A DNA stretch of 15,188 nucleotides from JAFLDD01 sp049314715 (lineage in GTDB: Bacteria; Pseudomonadota; Alphaproteobacteria; Rickettsiales; UBA3002). The stretch lies in the NCBI GenBank assembly GCA_049314715.1, contig JBMOEL010000032.1:1-15188 (forward strand), in the 5' to 3' direction. Below are positions 13,791-15,188 of the stretch, piece after piece; the stretch's first letter is position 1, and each line of letters begins with the position of its first letter. The notes below the pieces were generated by a model. That model saw only the letters and a program-made list of their open reading frames with translations. It was not told the DNA's origin and did no database searches. A program made the translations under genes and the position numbers.

Positions 13791-14486
13791 ATGGAAAACA
13801 TAACAATAGCAATTAGCGAAAAGGATTATTTAGCGGGATCGCCGCTTGCGAACGCATTATTTGATTTTGGAAATGCTGATTTAATTGCGGTTTATAAAAA
13901 TATCCCAACCATTATTACACCTAATAAAAAATCAGAAACAAAAGGATTATGGGGCGCAGTTGAAGAGATCAGTAATTCATTAACGCAATTTCAAATTGCA
14001 AAAATTGAACGTGAAAAAATCATTACGGAATTAAAAAATCAATTATTACACCGCGTAAAAATAGGTGAATTAATAGTTTATGGATATAAACATCCACAAC
14101 ATATTGAAGATACGCCCGTAAAAATACCCGTAAATATGTTTATTGCAGGTGAAATAAATTGGGAAAAATCCGAATTAAAATTCAAAAATAATGAATTTAC
14201 GGGAATTAGAATTTTAGTAACTTCGCAAAACATTACGAAAAACAGCGAAACAATTACAAAAACAATCACTGAAAAACCCAGTTTCGCTAAATTAGACCCT
14301 GAATTACATATTGATGAGAAAAAAGCCGCTGAATATCTCGGCATTTCCTATCGTACATTACAAGGCTATCGTACTAAAGGCGGCGGCCCTAAATTCGTAA
14401 AAATAGGTAAAAAGACCATTCGCTATAAAGTCAGCGATTTAATTGGTTGGAGCAATGATAATAAGAAAATAAATACGTCAGAATAA
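13791..14486 (+). CDS. AT-rich helix-turn-helix protein, excisionase-type
   Basis: A 231-residue protein. The C-terminal 173-220 is a MerR/excisionase-like winged HTH: IDEKKAAEYLGISYRTLQGY then KTIRYKVSDLIGW, the pattern in which a bacterial Xis or HTH_17 domain recognises DNA. The N-terminal two thirds are unrecognised; they include a helical, charged stretch (about 65-90) and beta-like segments (VKIPVNMFIAGEINW), so this is larger than a typical 60-90-residue excisionase. The gene is AT-rich, far more so than its neighbours, and lies just after tRNA-Arg, which points to horizontal acquisition. No integrase is in the window. There is no clear Shine-Dalgarno. It ends flush against the stop of the next, convergent gene. 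Confidence 0.72.
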   Translation: MENITIAISEKDYLAGSPLANALFDFGNADLIAVYKNIPTIITPNKKSETKGLWGAVEEISNSLTQFQIAKIEREKIITELKNQLLHRVKIGELIVYGYKHPQHIEDTPVKIPVNMFIAGEINWEKSELKFKNNEFTGIRILVTSQNITKNSETITKTITEKPSFAKLDPELHIDEKKAAEYLGISYRTLQGYRTKGGGPKFVKIGKKTIRYKVSDLIGWSNDNKKINTSE

Positions 14487-15188
14487 TTATTGAATATTGT
14501 TTTCTGGAGATGATTGCTCTCGAATACGCGTTATAGCCACACGCAAATCACCCAAGCTCAAGCCTTCTTGATTATCGAGTGTGGCGCGGGTCTGGCCACG
14601 CATAAGATCCGGATGATCTTGCAGGTATTGTAAGACGATGGCAATATCGGCCTTTTCAAGTGTTGTATCTGTGAGAATTTGTTCCGCAGTGCGTGTCTCG
14701 CCAGCAAGAGTCACGCCTGCCAATGCAGGGGCAAGCGCTCTAATGCTATCACGTATAGCATCGCGATCTTCAACCGTCGTCACCTGGTCGAATAATTGCT
14801 GCGCGTCACTTAGCAGATCAGATTCCACAGGCGCGAGACCTGCTAACGCCGCATTGATAATTTCAATTTGCGCAAGTGGGCCATCGCGCATCAGTACGGG
14901 GGCATTATTTTCCCCTACTAATTGTTGTAATGCCTGCAGTTCATTGGCATCGAAGATACTATTTGGTGTAATGTTCGACAGGCGCGCCTGAGTCAGCGAG
15001 CGTTCAAGCGACATGACACTTTGCGATCCAAGCAGCCAGCCTTCCGGTAGTAACGGCCTATTCATACCCTCTAACGGAGCGCGTCCGGTCAATATGGTTT
15101 CCAGCGCTTCGGGCGTATAGGAGGCGCGTGCCTGTGTTTCCATCTCAACGTAGCGCGCAAAAAACCACCAATTGGATAGCTTCGGGCT
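14487..15188 (-). CDS. C-terminal part of an unrecognised protein (N-terminus outside window)
   Basis: 233 codons are visible. An ATG occurs at 15143, but the frame stays open for the 45 further bases to the window edge (SPKLSNWWFFARYVE before METQ), and that ATG has no properly spaced ribosome binding site, so the gene very likely begins outside. The product is acidic, Leu/Ala/Glu/Asp-rich and predicted mostly helical, with no Cys in the part seen, no membrane segment and no motif I can name. Its base composition is like the chromosomal core and unlike the AT-rich gene beside it. A role cannot be assigned. Confidence 0.7.
   Translation of the reverse strand, partial: SPKLSNWWFFARYVEMETQARASYTPEALETILTGRAPLEGMNRPLLPEGWLLGSQSVMSLERSLTQARLSNITPNSIFDANELQALQQLVGENNAPVLMRDGPLAQIEIINAALAGLAPVESDLLSDAQQLFDQVTTVEDRDAIRDSIRALAPALAGVTLAGETRTAEQILTDTTLEKADIAIVLQYLQDHPDLMRGQTRATLDNQEGLSLGDLRVAITRIREQSSPENNIQ

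Noticed and set aside
1..15188. CRISPR arrays, insertion sequences or transposase genes
   Set aside because: No regularly spaced repeats with unique spacers and no transposase motifs or matching terminal repeats were seen on either strand.

Overview
The window looks like chromosomal DNA of an aerobic alphaproteobacterium of roughly balanced G+C. Supporting this are an F0 ATP synthase operon that carries both b' and b subunits but no F1 genes, the DciA (DUF721) - DsbA neighbourhood, a ubiquinone-linked ETF dehydrogenase, and an L36 ribosomal protein of the short zinc-ligand-poor type. I cannot place it to order.

Layout. 1-229 (minus): start of a secreted EF-hand protein, cut by the window edge. 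348-1100 (plus): ParB/sulfiredoxin-like protein of unknown role, ending flush against the convergent ETF-ubiquinone oxidoreductase gene (1101-2693, minus). 2694-2852: non-coding, with small inverted repeats. 2853-3366 (minus): two small overlapping unknown genes. 3445-7648 (plus): family-4-like uracil-DNA glycosylase, membrane-anchored Slt-type lytic transglycosylase, RNase HII, DciA helicase-loader family protein and DsbA-like thiol oxidoreductase, mostly overlapping or closely spaced. 7669-10061: promoter and F0 operon atpI-atpB-atpE-atpF'-atpF, with TTG start codons for atpB and atpF'. 10094-12690: predicted outer-membrane beta-barrel gene overlapping by one base a family-2 glycosyltransferase with an N-terminal GspE_N/MshEN-like domain. 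12705-12894: rpmJ with its own promoter. 12895-13116: non-coding DNA with imperfect inverted repeats. 13117-13497 (minus): small secreted protein. 13600-13676: tRNA-Arg(ACG) with encoded CCA. 13726-14486: paired GTCAGCA repeats and an AT-rich gene for an excisionase-type helix-turn-helix protein, which looks like the edge or remnant of an integrated element. 14487-15188 (minus): C-terminal part of an unrecognised protein that runs off the window.

How it fits together. Most of the window is housekeeping: DNA repair and replication (uracil glycosylase, RNase HII, DciA), envelope work (transglycosylase, DsbA) and energy conversion (ETF-QO, F0). The parts most worth a second look are the beta-barrel/glycosyltransferase pair, which resembles a c-di-GMP-responsive polysaccharide synthesis and export module; the tRNA-Arg flank; and the direct repeat in front of the uracil-DNA glycosylase gene, spaced like an alphaproteobacterial SOS box. 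I did not find a clear-cut novel defence system, CRISPR array or complete mobile element.
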